DNA of 64,000 nt from Streptomyces californicus (GCF_000717645.1 NZ_JNZZ01000024.1:32758-96757), one strand, 5' to 3'; shown: positions 52,540-61,965, counted from the first letter of the stretch. Program-made: numbers and translations. The notes: generated by a model from the sequence alone, not told the origin.

Positions 52540-54243
52540 ATGGCCCAGGTCCAGCGCATGTCCCGATTGATGATCAAGACACTGCGCGACGACCCGGCGG
52601 ACGCCGAGACGCTCAGCCACAAGCTGCTGGTCCGCGCCGGGTACGTGCGCCGCAACGCGGCCGGCATCTGGTCCTGGCTGCCGCTCGGCAAGAAGGTCCT
52701 GGACAACATCTCGAACGTGGTCCGCGAGGAGATGGACGCCATCGGCGCCCAGGAGGTGCTGCTCCCCGCCCTGCTGCCCAAGGAGCCCTACGAGGCGTCC
52801 GGCCGCTGGGAGGAGTACGGCGACCTGCTCTTCCGCCTCAAGGACCGCAAGGGCGGCGACTACCTCCTCGGCCCGACCCACGAGGAGATCTTCACCCAGA
52901 CCGTCAAGGACCAGTGCACGTCCTACAAGGACCTGCCGGTGATGCTCTACCAGATCCAGACGAAGTACCGCGACGAGGCCCGCCCCCGCTCCGGCGTCCT
53001 GCGCGGCCGCGAGTTCCACATGAAGGACTCGTACAGCTTCGACACCACCGACGAGGGCCTCGCGCACTCCTACGCCCTGCACCGCGCCGCCTACATCAAG
53101 ATCTTCGAGCGGCTCGGCCTGGACCACCGCGTCGTCTCCGCCGTCTCCGGCGCGATGGGCGGCTCCGCCTCCGAGGAGTTCCTGGCCCCCGCCGCCGCCG
53201 GTGAGGACACCTTCGCGGACTGCCCGAACTGCGACTACGCCGCCAACACCGAGGCCGTGACCTTCGAGCTCACCCCGGTCGACGGCTCGGCGCACGGCGC
53301 GGTCGAGGAGCTGGACACCCCCGACACCCCGACCATCGAGACGCTCGCCGCGCACCTGGGCGTCCCCGCCTCCGCCACCCTGAAGAACCTGCTGGTCAAG
53401 GTGGACGGCGAGATCGTCGCCGTCGGCGTACCCGGCCACCGCGAGGTCGACCTCGGCAAGCTGGGCGAGCACCTGGCGCCCGCCGTGGTCGAGCTGGTCA
53501 CCGCCGAGGACTTCGTCGGCCGCGACGACCTCGTACGCGGCTACGTCGGCCCCCAGGGACTGGAGAAGGTTCGCTACCTCGCCGACCCCCGCGTCGCCCC
53601 CGGCACCTCCTGGATCACCGGCGCCAACAAGGAGGGCAAGCACGCGGCGAGCGTCGTCGCCGGCCGCGACTTCGAGGTCGACCAGTACCTGGACGTCGTC
53701 GTCGTCGAGGAGGGCGACCCCTGCCCGAAGTGCGGCACCGGCCTCGTCCTGGACCGCGCGATCGAGATCGGCCACATCTTCCAGCTCGGCCGCAAGTACG
53801 CCGACACCTTCCAGCTCGACGTCCTCGGCCAGCAGGGCAAGCCCGTCCGCGTCACGATGGGCTCGTACGGCATCGGCGTCTCCCGCGCCGTGGCCGCCCT
53901 CACCGAGCAGACCGCCGACGACAAGGGCCTGTGCTGGCCCCGCGAGGTCGCCCCGGCCGACGTCCACGTCGTCGCCGCCGGCAAGGCCCTCCAGACCGAG
54001 CTGGCCCTGGACGTCGCGGAGAAGCTCAACGCGGCGGGCCTGCGCGTCCTGGTCGACGACCGTCCCGGCGTCTCGCCCGGCGTGAAGTTCACCGACTCCG
54101 AGCTGATCGGCGTGCCCAAGATCCTGGTGGCGGGCCGCCGCTCCGCCGACGGCGTCCTGGAGCTCAAGGACCGCCGCACCGGCGAGCGCGAGGAGCTGAC
54201 CGTCGACGAGGCGATCGCCCGCCTGACGGCCGACCTGGCCTGA
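52540..54243 (+). CDS. proS: Prolyl-tRNA synthetase (bacterial type, with editing domain)
   Basis: 567 residues, class II synthetase. The catalytic core has [25 protein letters not shown] (motif 1 region), the [25 protein letters not shown] motif 2 and [13 protein letters not shown] motif 3. The insertion (INS) editing domain spans about 230-390 ([24 protein letters not shown]), and the C-terminal anticodon-binding domain starts near ADVHVVAAG. It charges tRNA-Pro and clears mischarged Ala. CAGGAG lies before ATG 52540. A very stable terminator follows. Confidence 0.97.
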   Translation: MAQVQRMSRLMIKTLRDDPADAETLSHKLLVRAGYVRRNAAGIWSWLPLGKKVLDNISNVVREEMDAIGAQEVLLPALLPKEPYEASGRWEEYGDLLFRLKDRKGGDYLLGPTHEEIFTQTVKDQCTSYKDLPVMLYQIQTKYRDEARPRSGVLRGREFHMKDSYSFDTTDEGLAHSYALHRAAYIKIFERLGLDHRVVSAVSGAMGGSASEEFLAPAAAGEDTFADCPNCDYAANTEAVTFELTPVDGSAHGAVEELDTPDTPTIETLAAHLGVPASATLKNLLVKVDGEIVAVGVPGHREVDLGKLGEHLAPAVVELVTAEDFVGRDDLVRGYVGPQGLEKVRYLADPRVAPGTSWITGANKEGKHAASVVAGRDFEVDQYLDVVVVEEGDPCPKCGTGLVLDRAIEIGHIFQLGRKYADTFQLDVLGQQGKPVRVTMGSYGIGVSRAVAALTEQTADDKGLCWPREVAPADVHVVAAGKALQTELALDVAEKLNAAGLRVLVDDRPGVSPGVKFTDSELIGVPKILVAGRRSADGVLELKDRRTGEREELTVDEAIARLTADLA

Positions 54244-54260
54244 TCACGCACACCGCCCAT

Positions 54261-54299
54261 GAGGAGGGCCCCCACGCACGGTGCGCGGGGGCCCTCCTC
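54261..54299 (+). terminator. Terminator of proS
   Basis: GAGGAGGGCCCCC (54261-54273) pairs with 54287-54299, extended inward by CGCAC (54275-54279) and GTGCG (54281-54285). The stem is nearly continuous at 18 bp. Confidence 0.88.
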
Positions 54300-54379
54300 G
54301 TACGGTCACCGGTCGGGGTGTGTCCGGCGGATCAGGATCGGGCAGACGGCGCGACCGGTCGAGGTCCGCCGGACACGCC

Positions 54380-55363
54380 CTACAGCCAGCCCGCGAACTC
54401 CAGGTTGACCTCGCCCATCTGCCGCCGCCCCTCGGCCAGCGCCCGGGTGCCCGACTCGACCGCCCGGAACAGCGTCCAGCCGTGCAGCCGCGCTTGGTCC
54501 ACCTCCAGCGACTCCGCCAGCTTCTTCACCCGGCGCCGGGCCGTCACAGGGCCGCCCGAGGCGGCGATCAGATCCTCCGCACGGTCCCGCACCAGCCGCG
54601 CCAGATCGTAGGCGCGCTCGCCCACCAGAGGCTCCGGACCCACCGTCAGCCACGGCGCGCGCTCCCCGGACAGCACCTTGCTCTGCCGGAAGTTGCCGTG
54701 CAGCAGCAGGAGTTCGGACGCGCCCTCGACCAGCTCCGCACGGGCCGCGAGCGCCGCCTCCACCAGCGGCGCCAGCTCCGGATCGGCCTCGGCGGCCGCC
54801 CGCATCCCGGTGCTCTGGCGCGCGGTCCGCTCGGCCACCGTCTCGAAGCCGTGCCCGGCGGGCGGCTCCACCCACAGCCGCCGCACCGTCCCCGCCGCCT
54901 CCAGCAGGGCCTTCGCCTCCGGCAGCGAGCGCAGCGACACCTCGTGGTGCAGCCGCTCCAGCAGCAGCCCCCCGGCGGCGTCCACCGCACCCGGTTCCGA
55001 CGCACCCGGCCCGGACGCATCCGGCCGCGACGCACCCGCCCCCGACGCACCCGCCTCCGAGGCGTCCAGCGTCCGCACCGCGCCCCAGCCGTTCCAGTGC
55101 TCCAGCGCCGCCCGCTCCAGATCGGGCCGGGCGGCGGGCGGGGCGATCTTCAGCGCCGCAGGGGTCCCGTCCGCCCGCCGCACCAGCACCACCAGGGAGC
55201 TGCGCCCGCCCGGAGCGGCCACCCGCTCCGCGGTCAGGCCGTCCCCGGCGGTGAGCGCCCGCTCGGTCAGCCCGGGGAGCCCGGCCAGCCAGTCGGCCGC
55301 CGCGGCGTCCCCGTACATCTCACCGAGTGCGCGCTCCAGGCGCCGCGGCGGTTCGCAACCCAT
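54380..55363 (-). CDS. APH-fold protein lacking catalytic residues (predicted pseudokinase)
   Basis: 327 residues of the aminoglycoside/hydroxyurea phosphotransferase family (APH(6)-like). The fold is recognisable: SSLVVLVRRADGTPAALKI (ATP lysine in ALKI), LLLERL, LLLLHGNFRQSKVLSG and PLVGERAYDLARLVRDRAED. The catalytic loop normally reads HGDxHxxN; here it is H222-G-N224-FRQSK, so the catalytic Asp is Asn and the loop Asn is Lys. The metal-binding Asp of the IDP motif is G242 in TVGPEPL. I therefore predict no phosphotransfer. A Ser/Gly/Ala/Pro pentapeptide stretch at about residues 100-125 comes from five 15-bp DNA repeats (54987-55061). It lies 30 bp after the ferritin-like gene. Confidence 0.85.
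   Translation of the reverse strand: MGCEPPRRLERALGEMYGDAAAADWLAGLPGLTERALTAGDGLTAERVAAPGGRSSLVVLVRRADGTPAALKIAPPAARPDLERAALEHWNGWGAVRTLDASEAGASGAGASRPDASGPGASEPGAVDAAGGLLLERLHHEVSLRSLPEAKALLEAAGTVRRLWVEPPAGHGFETVAERTARQSTGMRAAAEADPELAPLVEAALAARAELVEGASELLLLHGNFRQSKVLSGERAPWLTVGPEPLVGERAYDLARLVRDRAEDLIAASGGPVTARRRVKKLAESLEVDQARLHGWTLFRAVESGTRALAEGRRQMGEVNLEFAGWL
54987..55061. repeat. Five in-frame 15-bp repeats inside the pseudokinase gene
   Basis: GCACCCGGTTCCGAC, GCACCCGGCCCGGAC, GCATCCGGCCGCGAC, GCACCCGCCCCCGAC and GCACCCGCCTCCGAG are contiguous. On the minus strand they encode pentapeptides such as SEAGA, SGAGA, SRPDA, SGPGA and SEPGA, forming a linker in the kinase N-lobe. Confidence 0.9.
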
Positions 55364-55393
55364 ACGTCGTGTGTTCCCTTTCGGTTCCTCGGA

Positions 55394-55912
55394 TCAGCGC
55401 GACCCGTCCGCGCCCGCCGCCTCCACCGGGCCCGTCGCTGCCGGATCCGCACCGGCGGCCCGCTCGGCGAGCCCCGGAAAGGCTACGTTGCGCCCGCGCC
55501 ACCGGGCCGACCGCACCGCGGCCTCCCGCAACGCGCCGGCGGCCTCCTCGCGGCGCGCCCCCTCGCAGGCCCGTACGAGATCGGCGTACGCGCCCGCGAT
55601 CCGGTCCTCCAGCTCCGCTGCCAGCCGCTCGGCCGACGCGGCGTCCGCGACCGGGAACGGCAGGCCGTACGCGGCGTCCGACGCCACCGGCCGGCCGCCC
55701 AGGTCCCGGGCGGCGCGCGCCAGCGCGTCCCGCCGCGCCCGGTGCGCGTCGTACGCCGCGCGGGCCTCGGCGCGCCGCTTCCCGTCGAGGCGGCCGCCGA
55801 GCACTCCGTACCCGTACACCGCCGCGTGCTCGGCGGCCAGCGCCGACTGGACGGCGGTCAGCTCGGGGGAGCCGGCGTCCTCCTCGGACGGCCGGACGGA
55901 ACGGGTCCTCAT
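55394..55912 (-). CDS. Ferritin-like DUF4439 protein
   Basis: 172 residues, mostly helical. ALAAEHAAVYGYGVLGGRLDG (E and H in the first helix), AAYDAHRARRDALARAARDLGG, LAAELEDRIAGAYADLVRACEG and RSARWRGRNVAFPGL match DUF4439, a four-helix ferritin-like domain. Metal binding is suggested by the E/H residues but unproven. ATG 55912 overlaps the stop of the lipoprotein gene (ATGA). The pair is conserved as a unit in my recollection of Streptomyces genomes. It lies upstream of the pseudokinase gene on the same strand. Confidence 0.85.
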   Translation of the reverse strand: MRTRSVRPSEEDAGSPELTAVQSALAAEHAAVYGYGVLGGRLDGKRRAEARAAYDAHRARRDALARAARDLGGRPVASDAAYGLPFPVADAASAERLAAELEDRIAGAYADLVRACEGARREEAAGALREAAVRSARWRGRNVAFPGLAERAAGADPAATGPVEAAGADGSR

Positions 55913-56478
55913 GCGGGTGTCTCCTCGGCCAGTCCGGTCAGCAGGTACGCGTGCGCCGCGGCGGCCGCCGCCACCGAGGCCAGCAGCCGGGCCAGCTCGG
56001 GGCCGGCCTCCAGCAGGGCCTCGGCGTGCGCGTCGGCCCGGCGGCGCTCGGCCGTCGCCAGCTCCTTCAGCGCGGCCTTCGGGGCGGCCGCCACCGGACC
56101 GGGGGCGGGGGACGGGGCGTCCTTCGCGGGCGCGCCGCCGTCCGTCCCGCCCTTCTTCGGGGCGTCCTTCGCGCGGGGCGGCGCCAGCGCCTTCCCGTGC
56201 TCGGCCACGGCCGCCCGCAGGGGCGCCAGCCCGGCCGCCGTCGCCGGATGCACCTCGGCCACCCGGTCGTACCGGGCGAGCAGGAGGGCGCCGTCGCGGA
56301 CCGCCGTCTCCCGGAGCGTCCGCTCGGTCTTCTCCGCCGCGGCCCGTGCGCCGGAGTGCGCGGGCCCGCCGCCCCCGGTCTCCTCGCCGCCGCCCCCGCA
56401 GCCGGTCAGCACCGCGCCCAGGGCGAGGGCTCCCGTCGCGGTGAGCGCCCCCCTGCGCGTCGTCCCCGTGCGCCGCAC
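55909..56478 (-). CDS. Tat-exported lipoprotein of unknown function
   Basis: 189 residues. The signal has a twin-arginine pair (TTRRGAL) and lipobox LTGC. The mature part is Ala-rich and helical, with a Lys/Pro/Ala-rich linker (KDAPKKGGTDGGAPAKDAPS). The helices (AEKTERTLRETAVRDGALLLARYD, LATAERRRADAHAEALLEAGPELARLLASVAAAAAAHAYLL) suggest a ferritin-like or four-helix bundle akin to its coupled neighbour. GTG 56478 follows GAAGGAGAA. It is divergent from rimP. Confidence 0.82.
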   Translation of the reverse strand: MRRTGTTRRGALTATGALALGAVLTGCGGGGEETGGGGPAHSGARAAAEKTERTLRETAVRDGALLLARYDRVAEVHPATAAGLAPLRAAVAEHGKALAPPRAKDAPKKGGTDGGAPAKDAPSPAPGPVAAAPKAALKELATAERRRADAHAEALLEAGPELARLLASVAAAAAAHAYLLTGLAEETPA

Positions 56479-56653
56479 GTTTCTCCTTCGGGCCTCGACC
56501 GGTCCTGACCGGATCTGTCCTGATGTGATCACCGCACGTGAGCGTACCCGGGCCCGGCGGGAGGCGGACGGCAACACCCCTGGCGACCGGATACCCTTTG
56601 ACCTGACGCACGACGTTCCCCACAACAGCACACGCGGCCGAGGAGTCACCCGG

Positions 56654-57157
56654 ATGAGCACCACCCAGAGCGAGAGGCTGCGCGGGCTGCTGGAACCGCT
56701 CGTCAGCGCGCAGCAGCTGGACCTCGAGGAGATCGAGGTGACCCGGGCCGGCCGCCGGGGGGTGCTGCGGATCGTCGTGGACTCCGACGAGGGCGTGGAG
56801 CTGGACGCCTGCGCGGAGCTGAGCCGCTCGATCTCCCAGAAGCTGGACGAGACCGACGCGATGGGCGAGGGCGAGTACGTCCTCGAAGTCAGCTCCCCGG
56901 GCGCGGACCGCCCGCTGACCGAGCACCGCCACTACGTACGCGCCACCGGCCGGCTGGCCAGGTTCCACCTGTCCGGCGACGGCTCCGGTGAGCTGGTCGC
57001 CCGCATCCTCGCCGTGGACGAGGACGGGCTCGACCTCGAAGTGCCCGGCGTCAAGGGCCGCAAGCCCACCGCCCGCCGCCTCGCCTTCGACGAGATCGCC
57101 AGGGCGCGCGTGGAGATCGAATTCAACCGCAAGGACAAGAAGGAAGAGGAGGCGTAG
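56654..57157 (+). CDS. rimP: Ribosome maturation factor RimP
   Basis: 167 residues. 30S subunit assembly factor. The N-terminal domain has [46 protein letters not shown] in outline. [28 protein letters not shown] is the diagnostic signature, and the C-terminal SH3-like domain ends in a Lys/Glu-rich tail. GAGGAG lies 8 nt before ATG 56654. It is the first gene of the conserved rimP-nusA-ylxR-infB run, 2 bp before nusA. Confidence 0.95.
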   Translation: MSTTQSERLRGLLEPLVSAQQLDLEEIEVTRAGRRGVLRIVVDSDEGVELDACAELSRSISQKLDETDAMGEGEYVLEVSSPGADRPLTEHRHYVRATGRLARFHLSGDGSGELVARILAVDEDGLDLEVPGVKGRKPTARRLAFDEIARARVEIEFNRKDKKEEEA

Positions 57158-57159
57158 CC

Positions 57160-58200
57160 GTGGACATCGATGTGAAGCTTCTGAAGGGCTTGGCGCAGGA
57201 CAAGGAGATCCCCTTCGACGTGCTCGTCGGGGCGATCGAGTCGGCCCTCCTCATCGCGTACCACCGCACCGACGGCAGCCACCGCCGGGCGCGCGTGAAG
57301 ATCGACGAGACCGGCCACGTCACGGTGTGGGCCAAGGAGGACCCCGCCGACCTCGAAGAGGGCCAGGAGCCCGAGGAGTTCGACGACACCCCCTCCGGTT
57401 TCGGCCGCATCGCCGCGACCACCGCCAAGCAGGTCATCCTGCAGCGGCTGCGCGACGCCGAGGACGACAAGACCTTCGGGGAGTACGCGGGCCACGAGGG
57501 CGACGTCGTCACCGGCGTCGTCCAGCAGGGCAAGGACCCCAAGAACGTCCTGGTCGACATCGGCAAGCTGGAAGCCATCCTTCCGGTCCAGGAGCAGGTC
57601 CCGGGCGAGGAGTACACCCACGGCCTGCGGCTGCGCACGTACGTCGTCCGGGTCGCCAAGGGCGTCCGCGGACCGTCCGTGACCCTCTCGCGCACCCACC
57701 CGACCCTGGTGAAGAAGCTCTTCGCGCTGGAGGTCCCGGAGATCGCGGACGGCTCGGTGGTCATCGAGGCCATCGCCCGCGAGGCCGGCCACCGCACCAA
57801 GATCGCCGTACGCTCCACCCGCGCCGGTCTGAACCCCAAGGGCGCCTGCATCGGCCCGATGGGCAGCCGGGTGCGCAACGTCATGGCCGAGCTGCACGGC
57901 GAGAAGATCGACATCGTGGACTGGTCCGACGACCCGGCCGAGATGGTCGCCAACGCCCTCTCGCCCGCCCGGGTGAGCAAGGTGGAGATCGTCGACCTCG
58001 GCGCCCGCTCCGCCCGGGTCACCGTGCCGGACTACCAGCTGTCGCTGGCCATCGGCAAGGAGGGGCAGAACGCCCGCCTCGCCGCCCGGCTCACCGGCTG
58101 GCGCATCGACATCCGGCCGGACACCGAGACGGACGAGGAGCGGGAGAACGCCGACCGCGAGCGGGCCGAGCGGGCCCGGGAGCGCTCGGAAAGGCGTTGA
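57160..58200 (+). CDS. nusA: Transcription termination/antitermination factor NusA
   Basis: 346 residues, the short actinobacterial form without C-terminal acidic repeats. The N-terminal RNAP-binding domain is followed by an S1 domain ([29 protein letters not shown]), then KH1 and KH2 ([63 protein letters not shown]). The C-terminus is a charged Arg/Glu helix. GTG 57160 follows GAGGAGG and lies 2 bp after the rimP stop. Confidence 0.97.
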   Translation: MDIDVKLLKGLAQDKEIPFDVLVGAIESALLIAYHRTDGSHRRARVKIDETGHVTVWAKEDPADLEEGQEPEEFDDTPSGFGRIAATTAKQVILQRLRDAEDDKTFGEYAGHEGDVVTGVVQQGKDPKNVLVDIGKLEAILPVQEQVPGEEYTHGLRLRTYVVRVAKGVRGPSVTLSRTHPTLVKKLFALEVPEIADGSVVIEAIAREAGHRTKIAVRSTRAGLNPKGACIGPMGSRVRNVMAELHGEKIDIVDWSDDPAEMVANALSPARVSKVEIVDLGARSARVTVPDYQLSLAIGKEGQNARLAARLTGWRIDIRPDTETDEERENADRERAERARERSERR

Positions 58201-58313
58201 CCCGGAGCGGTCCCAGGGAATAGATCTGGAACGCACGCCGCTGAGATCACGACAACATCCGTTCGATTTTTGCCCCAAAGCGGTGAGGTCGGTACGGGGA
58301 GGTAGACTTAAAC

Positions 58314-58601
58314 GTGTCTGGCCGGACGCAAGCCCGCGCTTGCCCCGAGCGCACCTGTGTGGGGTGCCGGGAGCGAGCGGCCAAGAGCGAGCTGCTGCGC
58401 ATCGTGGTGGACGAGGGCGTCTGCGCCCCTGATCCACGCGGTACGCTGCCCGGCCGGGGTGCTTACGTGCACCCCGTCTCTGTCTGTCTCGACCTGGCGG
58501 TCCGCCGCCGGGCGTTCCCCCGGGCCTTCAAGGCCGAGGGGCCGTTCGACACCGCGGCGCTGACGCGGTTCGTGGAGCGGGCGACACCGCAGGAAACGTA
58601 A
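58314..58601 (+). CDS. ylxR: YlxR family nucleic-acid-binding protein
   Basis: 95 residues, DUF448. PERTCVGCRERAAKSELLRIVVD with RGAYVHPVSVCLDLAVRRRAFPRAF is the canonical YlxR pattern. Two N-terminal cysteines (CVGC) are present. Basic and nucleic-acid-binding; reported elsewhere as a nucleoid-associated regulator. GGGGAGG precedes GTG 58314 by 9-10 nt. It lies between nusA and infB as in most Gram-positives. Confidence 0.94.
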   Translation: MSGRTQARACPERTCVGCRERAAKSELLRIVVDEGVCAPDPRGTLPGRGAYVHPVSVCLDLAVRRRAFPRAFKAEGPFDTAALTRFVERATPQET

Positions 58602-58667
58602 GAAATGAACGGCACGGGACCCCGTGCGGTCAGGTACCTCGCGAGTTGGAAGTAGGTCGAGATTGCG

Positions 58668-58710
58668 ATGAGCACTCGATGAGTACGCGATGAGTACGCC
58701 CATGAAGTAG
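58668..58710 (+). CDS. Three overlapping micro-ORFs in the infB leader
   Basis: Three 11-bp repeats (CGATGAGCACT, CGATGAGTACG, CGATGAGTACG, from 58666) create a chain of tiny reading frames. The first is ATG AGC ACT CGA TGA (58668-58682). The second is ATG AGT ACG CGA TGA (58679-58693). The third is ATG AGT ACG CCC ATG AAG TAG (58690-58710). Peptides would be MSTR, MSTR and MSTPMK. Each stop overlaps the next start as ATGA. A weak ribosome binding site (GTAGGT) lies 10 nt before the first ATG. The chain ends 38 bp before the infB start. Translation is inferred, not shown. Confidence 0.6.
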
Positions 58711-58714
58711 CGAC

Positions 58715-58764
58715 GGTCCGGCGGTAACCCGGACCTAAAAGGAGCGAAGTGGCTAAGGTCCGGG
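58715..58764 (+). promoter_or_regulatory. Predicted two-state RNA switch over the infB start
   Basis: Arm A GGTCCGG (58715-58721) pairs with B CCGGACC (58729-58735), leaving the infB Shine-Dalgarno free. Alternatively CCCGGACC (58728-58735) pairs perfectly over 8 bp with arm C GGTCCGGG (58757-58764, inside infB codons 3-6). The second hairpin closes a 21-nt loop containing AGGAG (58740-58744) and GTG (58749). The two hairpins share arm B and cannot coexist. A ribosome ending translation at the micro-ORF stop (58708-58710) would cover arm A. Confidence 0.6.
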
Positions 58765-61700
58765 TATACGAACTCGCCAAGGAGTTCGGCGTGGAGAGCA
58801 AGGTCGTCATGGCCAAGCTCCAAGAACTCGGTGAATTCGTCCGTTCGGCGTCCTCGACGATCGAGGCGCCGGTTGTACGCAAGTTGACCGACGCACTGCA
58901 GGGGCCCGGCGGCAACGCCGGCAAGCCCGCTGCCAAGCCTGGCGCGCCCCGCAAGGCGACGCCCGCGAAGCCCTCGGCGCCCTCTCCGGCCGCCGCGGCA
59001 CGTCCCGCTGCCCCGAAGCCCGGCGCCCCGGCCCCCAAGCCGGCCGCCGCCGAGGCACCGAGCAGCACCCCGGCGGCGCCCGCGCCGTCGGCGGGCCCCC
59101 GTCCGGGCCCGAAGCCTGCCCCGAAGGCCCCGGTCACCCCGGTCCCGGCCGCCGAGTTCTCGGCCCCGGCACCGGAGCGTCCGGCCGCCCCGCAGCCGCA
59201 GGCCCCCCGTCCCGCCGGTGCCACCCCCGGCCCCCGTCCCACCCCGGCCCGTCCGGCTCAGGGCGGCGGCCAGCGCGACGGTGGCCAGCGCGACGGCGGT
59301 CGCGGTGGCGAGCGTGGCGGCGACCGCCCCGCGCGTCCCGCCGGCCAGGGCGCCCCGCGCCCCGGCGGCGCCCGTCCGGCCGGTCCCCGTCCGGGCAACA
59401 ACCCCTTCACCTCCGGCGGTTCCACCGGCATGGCGCGCCCCTCGGCACCCCGTCCCGGCGGCGCCCCGCGCCCCGGTGGCGGCCAGGAGCGCCCCGGCGC
59501 CCCGCGCCCGCAGGGCGGCCCCGGCGGCGCCCCGCGCCCCCAGGGCGGTCAGGGTCAGGGCGGCGCCCGTCCGACCCCGGGCGGCATGCCCCGTCCGCAG
59601 GCCCCGCGTCCCGGCGGCGGCCCCGCCGGTAACCGCCCGAACCCGGGCATGATGCCGCAGCGTCCCGCTGCCGGCCCGCGCCCCGGCCCTGGTGGCCGTG
59701 GTCCCGGCGGTGGCGGTCGTCCCGGCGGCGCCGGTGGCGGTCGTCCCGGTGGCGGCGGCTTCGCCGGTCGTCCCGGTGGCGGTGGCGGCGGCTTCGCCGG
59801 CCGTCCGGCCGGTCCCGGTGGTGGCGGCGGCGGTGCCGGTCGTCCCGGTGGTGGCGGCGGCGGCTTCGGCGGTCGTCCCGGCTTCGGTGGCCGTCCCGGC
59901 GGTCCCGGTGGCCGCGGTGGCACGCAGGGCGCCTTCGGCCGTCCCGGCGGTCCCGCGCGTCGTGGCCGCAAGTCGAAGCGGCAGAGGCGCCAGGAGTACG
60001 AGGCCATGCAGGCCCCGTCGGTCGGCGGCGTCATGCTGCCCCGCGGAAACGGACAGTCCGTCCGCCTGTCGCGCGGCGCCTCGCTCACCGACTTCGCGGA
60101 GAAGATCAACGCCAACCCGGCGTCGCTCGTCGCCGTGATGATGAACCTCGGCGAGATGGTCACGGCCACCCAGTCCGTCTCCGACGACACGCTGCGTCTC
60201 CTCGCCGAGGAGATGAACTACGTGCTGGAGATCGTCAGCCCGGAGGAGGAGGACCGCGAGCTGCTCGAGTCCTTCGACATCGAGTTCGGCGAGGACGAGG
60301 GCGGCGAAGAGGCCCTGGTCTCCCGTCCGCCGGTCGTGACCGTCATGGGTCACGTCGACCACGGTAAGACCCGCCTCCTCGACGCGATCCGCAAGACCAA
60401 CGTGGTCGCGGGCGAGGCCGGTGGCATCACCCAGCACATCGGTGCCTACCAGGTCACGACGGACGTCAACGACGAAGAGCGCAAGATCACCTTCATCGAC
60501 ACCCCGGGTCACGAGGCGTTCACCGCCATGCGTGCCCGTGGTGCGAAGTCGACCGACATCGCGATCCTCGTGGTGGCGGCCAACGACGGTGTGATGCCCC
60601 AGACGATCGAGGCGCTGAACCACGCCAAGGCGGCCGAGGTGCCGATCGTGGTCGCGGTCAACAAGATCGACGTCGAGGGCGCCGACCCGACCAAGGTGCG
60701 CGGTCAGCTCACCGAGTTCGGTCTGGTGGCCGAGGAGTACGGCGGCGACACCATGTTCGTCGACATCTCCGCCAAGCAGGGCCTCAACATCGAGGCGCTC
60801 CTGGAGGCCGTCGTCCTCACCGCCGACGCCTCGCTCGACCTGCGGGCCAACCCCGACCAGGACGCGCAGGGCATCGCCATCGAGTCCCACCTCGACCGTG
60901 GTCGCGGTGCCGTCTCGACGGTCCTGGTTCAGCGCGGAACGCTGCGCATCGGCGACACGATGGTCGTGGGCGACGCCTACGGCCGGGTGCGCGCCATGCT
61001 CGACGACACCGGTCAGAACGTGCAGGAAGCGGGTCCCTCGACCCCCGTCCTGGTGCTCGGTCTCACCAACGTCCCGGGTGCCGGCGACAACTTCCTGGTC
61101 GTCGACGAGGACCGTACGGCCCGTCAGATCGCCGAGAAGCGCGCCGCCCGTGAGCGCAACGCCAACTTCGCCCGCAAGGGCGTCCGGTTCTCCCTGGAGA
61201 ACCTGGACGAGGCGCTCAAGGCCGGTCTGGTCCAGGAACTCAACCTCATCATCAAGGGCGACGCGTCCGGTTCGGTGGAGGCTCTCGAGTCCTCGCTGCT
61301 CCAGCTCGACGTCGGCGAAGAGGTCGACATCCGGATCCTGCACCGCGGTGTGGGTGCGGTCACCGAGTCGGACATCAACCTGGCGACGGGTTCCGACGCC
61401 ATCGTGATCGGCTTCAACGTGCGCGCCGCGGGGCGTGCCGAGCAGATGGCCGAGCGCGAGGGCGTGGACGTCCGGTACTACTCGGTCATCTACCAGGCGA
61501 TCGAAGAGATCGAAGCGGCCCTCAAGGGCATGCTCAAGCCGGAGTACGAAGAGGTCGAGCTCGGCACGGCGGAGATCCGCGAGATCTTCCGCTCGTCCAA
61601 GCTGGGCAACATCGCCGGTGTGCTGGTCCGCTCCGGCGAGGTCAAGCGCAACACCAAGGCGCGCCTGCTGCGCGATGGCAAGGTCATCGCGGAGAACCTC

Positions 61701-61847
61701 ACCATCTCCGGTCTGCGCCGCTTCAAGGACGACGTCACCGAGATCCGCGAAGGCTTCGAGGGCGGTATCAACCTCGGAAACTTCAACGACATCAAGATCG
61801 ACGACGTCATCGCGACGTACGAGATGCGCGAGAAGCCGCGAGGCTGA
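58749..61847 (+). CDS. infB: Translation initiation factor IF-2
   Basis: 1032 residues. An N-terminal IF2N domain ([28 protein letters not shown]) is followed by a long Pro/Ala/Gly/Arg-rich disordered region (about 55-410, with GGRPGG-type repeats at about 330-400) and a second IF2N-like domain ([24 protein letters not shown]). The G domain has G1 GHVDHGKT at 534-541, [17 protein letters not shown] and later EF-Tu-like domains plus the C-terminal initiator-tRNA-binding domain ([29 protein letters not shown]). It brings fMet-tRNA to the 30S subunit. GTG 58749 follows AAAAGGAG by 4-5 nt. The leader holds the micro-ORFs and switch described separately. Confidence 0.97.
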   Translation: MAKVRVYELAKEFGVESKVVMAKLQELGEFVRSASSTIEAPVVRKLTDALQGPGGNAGKPAAKPGAPRKATPAKPSAPSPAAAARPAAPKPGAPAPKPAAAEAPSSTPAAPAPSAGPRPGPKPAPKAPVTPVPAAEFSAPAPERPAAPQPQAPRPAGATPGPRPTPARPAQGGGQRDGGQRDGGRGGERGGDRPARPAGQGAPRPGGARPAGPRPGNNPFTSGGSTGMARPSAPRPGGAPRPGGGQERPGAPRPQGGPGGAPRPQGGQGQGGARPTPGGMPRPQAPRPGGGPAGNRPNPGMMPQRPAAGPRPGPGGRGPGGGGRPGGAGGGRPGGGGFAGRPGGGGGGFAGRPAGPGGGGGGAGRPGGGGGGFGGRPGFGGRPGGPGGRGGTQGAFGRPGGPARRGRKSKRQRRQEYEAMQAPSVGGVMLPRGNGQSVRLSRGASLTDFAEKINANPASLVAVMMNLGEMVTATQSVSDDTLRLLAEEMNYVLEIVSPEEEDRELLESFDIEFGEDEGGEEALVSRPPVVTVMGHVDHGKTRLLDAIRKTNVVAGEAGGITQHIGAYQVTTDVNDEERKITFIDTPGHEAFTAMRARGAKSTDIAILVVAANDGVMPQTIEALNHAKAAEVPIVVAVNKIDVEGADPTKVRGQLTEFGLVAEEYGGDTMFVDISAKQGLNIEALLEAVVLTADASLDLRANPDQDAQGIAIESHLDRGRGAVSTVLVQRGTLRIGDTMVVGDAYGRVRAMLDDTGQNVQEAGPSTPVLVLGLTNVPGAGDNFLVVDEDRTARQIAEKRAARERNANFARKGVRFSLENLDEALKAGLVQELNLIIKGDASGSVEALESSLLQLDVGEEVDIRILHRGVGAVTESDINLATGSDAIVIGFNVRAAGRAEQMAEREGVDVRYYSVIYQAIEEIEAALKGMLKPEYEEVELGTAEIREIFRSSKLGNIAGVLVRSGEVKRNTKARLLRDGKVIAENLTISGLRRFKDDVTEIREGFEGGINLGNFNDIKIDDVIATYEMREKPRG

Positions 61848-61890
61848 TCCACCTCGGATCCGCGAGGATCCGCAGGGAAGTCGGAAGGGT

Positions 61891-61965
61891 GCCGGGAGTC
61901 CGCTCCCGGCCCCCTCCACCACGGTCGGAGCCGGTCGACGGGTCGTATTTCCGTCGATCGGCTCC
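61891..61965 (+). terminator. Two consecutive hairpins after infB
   Basis: GCCGGGAG (61891-61898) pairs with CTCCCGGC (61903-61910). A 15-bp arm starting GGAGCCGGTCGACGG (61927-61941) pairs with 61951-61965 with one mismatch. They lie in the 198-bp infB-ylxP gap and probably attenuate read-through. Confidence 0.6.

Noticed and set aside
54380..55363. Aminoglycoside resistance gene
   Set aside because: Catalytic Asp, loop Asn and metal-binding Asp are all replaced, so resistance is not supported.
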